Source of the DNA: Niveibacterium microcysteis
GTDB lineage: Bacteria; Pseudomonadota; Gammaproteobacteria; Burkholderiales; Rhodocyclaceae
DNA: 64,000 nt
Assembly (NCBI RefSeq): GCF_017161445.1
Contig: NZ_CP071060.1
Span: 2,604,001 to 2,668,000 of the forward strand
Reading direction: 5' to 3'
The position numbers and the translations under genes are program-made. This document shows positions 60,693-64,000 of this stretch, piece by piece (the stretch's first letter is position 1; the number at the start of each line of letters is the position of its first letter). A model generated the notes under the pieces. That model was not told where the DNA came from, searched no databases, and was given only the letters and a program-made list of their open reading frames with translations.

Positions 60693-63600
60693 ATGCCGAT
60701 CCGCGTCAGCTTCGCCAACCGCATCGAAACCCTTGAACAGATCCTGCTTGCCCGCCTTCAGGCCGAGCAGCCCGGCCCGTTCGACCGGCAGACGGTCATC
60801 GTGCCGAATACGGCCGTGCGCCGCCGTATCGAGCTCGACATGGCGGACCGTTTCGGGCTCTGCGCCCAAGTGGACTTTCCCTTCCTCGGCCAGTGGCTGT
60901 GGCAGGAGGTCGGGCAGTGGATGCCGGCACCAGAGCGCTCACCGCTCGACACCGGCCGGCTGACATGGGCGATTCTGGTGCAATTGAACGACGGGGATTT
61001 CGTGCGCAGTCACCCCGGCGTTGCCGGCTACCTTGCCGATGCCGACGCGGTGATGCGCTTCGAACTCGCCGAGCAAGTCGCCCGCGTCTTTACAGACACC
61101 GTGACCTACCGGCCCGACTGGGTGGAACAGTGGCGACTGCGTCGCGCACTGCCGCTGCCCGCCGGAAACGATCACGACACTGCCGACTGGCTGGGTGACT
61201 TGTGGCGCCGGGTGACCAGCGCATTGGGCGTCGCCGGGCAGCACCCGTTCATCCGCCTGTTGCAGGAACAACCCCAGCGCGCCGCCGCGCCGGCCGACTG
61301 CGGCCCGGTGCATGTATTCGCCCTGCCCGCCCTGCCCCCGCTGCACCTTGACCTGCTGCGCGCCTTCGCGGACTACCGCGAGGTGCAGCTCTACGTGCTC
61401 AATCCCTGCCGCGAGCACTGGTTCGAAATCGTACCGGCACGCCGCCTCAGCTTTCTCGCCGCGCAGGGCCGGTCCGACTTTCACGAGGTCGGCAACCGCC
61501 TGCTCGCTGCCTGGGGGCGGCAGACGCAGGCTCATATCGACCTGCTGTTCGAAAACGACGACGCCCTTGAAGAAGCCGACAGCCGGTTCGACGAAGCCAC
61601 GGCCGCCACGCTGCTGGGCCATGTGCAGAACGCCGTACTCGACCTGCAGGAATTGGGGCCGGCAAGTTTCGCCCTGGAAGCGGACGACCGCAGCATCGAA
61701 GTCCATGTGTGCCATTCGCTCACCCGCCAGCTCGAAGCCTTGCAGGACCGGCTTCTGGCGCTGCTTGGCGCCAGTTCAGCCGCGCCGGGCTCGCCGATCC
61801 GGCCGAGCGATGTGCTGGTCGTGGTGCCGGATCTCGCTACCGCCGCGCCGCTGATCGACGCCGTGTTCGGCACCGCCCCGCCGGCACGGCGCATCCCCTA
61901 CACCATTACCGGCCGCGGCCAGACGCGCGAGCACGTCGTCGCGAGTACGCTCGCCGCCTTACTCGATCTGCTGCCGGGCCGCTTCCCGGCCAGCGCGGTG
62001 TTCGATCTGCTGCAACTCGCGCCGATTGCGGCGCGCTATCAGCTCGACGACGCGGCACTCGAAACGGTACGCGACTGGGTCGCCAGCGCCGGCATCCGCT
62101 GGGGGCTCGACGCCCGCCAGCGCGGCGAACTGGGCCTGCCGGAACACGATGTGCACAGCTTCGCCGATGGGTTGGAGCGGCTCTTCCTCGCCTACGCGCT
62201 CGGCGACGACGCCGTGTTCGCCGGCCGAACCGGCGCCGCCAATCCCGAAGGGCAAGCCGCGCAGGCGCTCGGCCAGCTCTGGCGCTTCGTACAGGATCTG
62301 GCCGACACGCGGCTGCGCTGGCGCACGCCGCGCAGCGCCGAAGCCTGGCGCGGTGAGCTGGACGAGCTGCTCGCACGCTACATCCCCCCGAGCTTCGAAT
62401 GGGCGGAAGATCTGCGCACCCTGCGCGCCACGATGGCCGAGCTGCATCGGCATATGGATGCGGCCGGCGACGCCGACCTTACGCCAGACATCGTGATCCG
62501 CGCGCTCGCCGATCTGCTCGAACAGCCTGCGCGCGGCGGGGTGCCCACTGGCGGCGTCACCTTCGCCGCGATGGCCAGCCTGCGCCCCTTGCCCTACCGG
62601 GTGGTCTGCGCGCTGGGCATGGACGACGGCGCCTTCCCCGGCACCGACCGCCCGGCGGAATTTGATCTGCTCGCGCGCCACCCGCGCCGGGGCGACCGCC
62701 AGCGCCGCTTCGACGACCGCAACCTGTTCCTCGACCTGCTGCTCAGCGCGCGGGATCACTTCATCCTCGCCTACACCGGCCGCAGCCTGCGCGACAACGC
62801 CGCGCTGCCGCCCTCGGTACTCGTGGCGGAACTGCTCGATGCGCTCGCCGAGTTGACCGCGACCGATACCTCGCCGGAGGCCATCGCCGCTGCGCGCGCC
62901 CGGCTCTTGGTGGAACACCCGCTGCAACCCTTCGCGCTGGATCTCTTCCTGCCCGGCGCCGACCCCCGCCTGCACAGCCACAACGCAGAACTCTGCGACG
63001 CGCTGCGCGCGGGCCTCTCCAACGCACAGCGCGCGCCCGGAACGCCGCTCGGGCCTTCGTCTTCCGATGCGGACGATGAGCGCGAGGCGCAGGACGAAAC
63101 CAGCACGGCCCCGCCCTTCTTCACCACCCCACTCGCCATCGACGCTTCACTGCGAGACGTGCCGCTGGACCACTTCATCCGCTTCTTCCGCAACCCATCG
63201 CGTTCGCTGTTGCGCGAGCGGCTCGGCATCCAGCTCGCCAAGGGTGAAGACGCGCTGGCGGACGAGGAACCCTTCGTCGCCGACTACGAAGGCATCCGTG
63301 CCCTCTTCCAGCGGCTGGAGGCTGACGTACTTGCCGGCAGTTCGATTGATCAACTGCGCGCCCGCGTCGCAGCGGGTAACGAATATCCGCACGGCGCCTT
63401 AGGCAACGTGCAGCGGGCCGATGTGGTGGCGCAGCTCGCCGCCTTTTCGCAGAAGCTGCAACCTCTGCGCGACGAAGCGGCGCTGGCGCCGGTGCCCATC
63501 GCGCTGAACTTCGATCTGGCCGGCGAGACATGGCGCCTGAGCGGCAACCTCGCCGGGCTGCGCGCGAGCGGTCAGTACCGCTACCGACTCGACGCCCTGC

Positions 63601-64000
63601 GCGCGGCCGACCGCGTTGAGGCGATCCTGCATCACCTGGTGCTCTGTGCCGCCGCGCCGAGCGGCGTGGTCGCAAGCACGCAGCACCTCGCCAGCGATGA
63701 GACGCTGACCCTGGCGCCACTGGCCCCCGCCAGCGCGCTCGCCCACCTGCAAAGCCTGCTTGGCTGGTATCGCCTCGGCCAGACACGGCCGCTGCACTTC
63801 TACCCGAAGAGTGCCTGGGCCTATGTGGAGAGCGGCCAACGCCTCTCAGAAGCCCGAAAGAAGTGGGAGAGCGCGATGTTCGCCGGTGAGAACGAAGACC
63901 CGCACTACCAGTTCGCGCTGCGCGGCGTCGCCGACCCGCTGGATGCAGAATTCGAGCAAGTCGCGGTGGATGTGTTCGGCCTGCTGATCACCGACGCGGA
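60693..64000 (+). CDS. recC: RecC, exodeoxyribonuclease V gamma subunit (partial)
   Basis: First 1102 codons of RecC, running off the right edge with no stop. MPIRVSFANRIETLEQ, DFPFLGQWLWQEVGQW, VHVFALPALPPLHLDLLRAF, ASLRPLPYRVVCALGMDDGAFPG and RFDDRNLFLDLLLSARDHFILAYTG match RecC. This inactivated helicase-nuclease scaffold recognises Chi in RecBCD. recB and recD would be expected downstream. Confidence 0.93.
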   Translation, partial: MPIRVSFANRIETLEQILLARLQAEQPGPFDRQTVIVPNTAVRRRIELDMADRFGLCAQVDFPFLGQWLWQEVGQWMPAPERSPLDTGRLTWAILVQLNDGDFVRSHPGVAGYLADADAVMRFELAEQVARVFTDTVTYRPDWVEQWRLRRALPLPAGNDHDTADWLGDLWRRVTSALGVAGQHPFIRLLQEQPQRAAAPADCGPVHVFALPALPPLHLDLLRAFADYREVQLYVLNPCREHWFEIVPARRLSFLAAQGRSDFHEVGNRLLAAWGRQTQAHIDLLFENDDALEEADSRFDEATAATLLGHVQNAVLDLQELGPASFALEADDRSIEVHVCHSLTRQLEALQDRLLALLGASSAAPGSPIRPSDVLVVVPDLATAAPLIDAVFGTAPPARRIPYTITGRGQTREHVVASTLAALLDLLPGRFPASAVFDLLQLAPIAARYQLDDAALETVRDWVASAGIRWGLDARQRGELGLPEHDVHSFADGLERLFLAYALGDDAVFAGRTGAANPEGQAAQALGQLWRFVQDLADTRLRWRTPRSAEAWRGELDELLARYIPPSFEWAEDLRTLRATMAELHRHMDAAGDADLTPDIVIRALADLLEQPARGGVPTGGVTFAAMASLRPLPYRVVCALGMDDGAFPGTDRPAEFDLLARHPRRGDRQRRFDDRNLFLDLLLSARDHFILAYTGRSLRDNAALPPSVLVAELLDALAELTATDTSPEAIAAARARLLVEHPLQPFALDLFLPGADPRLHSHNAELCDALRAGLSNAQRAPGTPLGPSSSDADDEREAQDETSTAPPFFTTPLAIDASLRDVPLDHFIRFFRNPSRSLLRERLGIQLAKGEDALADEEPFVADYEGIRALFQRLEADVLAGSSIDQLRARVAAGNEYPHGALGNVQRADVVAQLAAFSQKLQPLRDEAALAPVPIALNFDLAGETWRLSGNLAGLRASGQYRYRLDALRAADRVEAILHHLVLCAAAPSGVVASTQHLASDETLTLAPLAPASALAHLQSLLGWYRLGQTRPLHFYPKSAWAYVESGQRLSEARKKWESAMFAGENEDPHYQFALRGVADPLDAEFEQVAVDVFGLLITDA

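Noticed and set aside
1..64000. CRISPR array, tRNA or rRNA genes
   Set aside because: No regularly spaced repeats, cloverleaf sequences or rRNA-like segments were seen on either strand by eye.

Overview
This is a GC-rich window with dense, short-spaced genes. It comes from a diazotrophic, motile proteobacterium, most likely a betaproteobacterium of the Rhodocyclales (Azoarcus/Zoogloea-like). That placement is an inference from gene content: Rnf-type electron transport next to nifLA, nifB-ferredoxin-draG, Lif-dependent lipase, hpnCD, alaA-hom-thrC, a PIN-PhoH ATPase, and CheV-rich chemotaxis genes. I saw no rRNA, tRNA, CRISPR array, insertion sequence or prophage.

Region 1 (1-18217) is nitrogen-fixation support. 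An rnfABCDGE operon reads leftward and runs off the left edge. It is divergent from nifL-nifA. The 293-bp gap between them holds a sigma54 -24/-12 promoter facing each way and one NifA upstream activator sequence (TGT-N10-ACA) between them. NifA made from nifLA can therefore be expected to drive rnf, whose product would supply low-potential electrons to nitrogenase. nifB-fdx-draG lies about 7.4 kb further on, behind its own sigma54 promoter and two tandem NifA sites. Between nifA and nifB sit eight unrelated genes: an esterase, two AraC regulators, a CoA-binding protein, an exported nitroreductase-like protein, a lipoprotein, a VOC protein and trmA.

Region 2 (18257-35163) is mixed accessory and housekeeping. 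It has an ABC ATPase-permease-lipocalin transport set, hpnC-hpnD for squalene/hopanoid precursors, an Hsp70-like YegD divergent from an EF-G-like GTPase, a sugar epimerase, a TonB-like protein, an HNH protein, a secreted lipase with its foldase, a MarR regulator with a visible operator, and a periplasmic binding protein followed by a histone-deacetylase-fold enzyme and a DUF429 protein.

Region 3 (35164-50605) is largely housekeeping. It contains a cold-shock protein, a second-type IF-1, a TPR protein, NAD(P)HX repair (Nnr), a DMT exporter, MocR regulator and threonine dehydratase, nadC, a 47-residue membrane protein, alaA-hom-thrC, an Mth938-like protein, a peroxiredoxin, phoH and small DUF proteins.

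Region 4 (50767-64000) begins with an NlpC/P60 hydrolase and a DUF3135 protein. A leftward chemotaxis block follows (MCP, cheV, cheV, cheY, cheZ, cheA). The window ends with a NERD/UvrD-like helicase and the start of recC, which runs off the right edge.

The most interesting points are the shared bidirectional NifA/sigma54 control region, the split nifLA/nifB neighbourhood, a CoA-binding reading frame that runs some 800 bases antisense through an AraC gene, a probable frameshift in the MCP N-terminus, CheZ with N-terminal copies of a CheY-binding-like motif, and several small or orphan genes.
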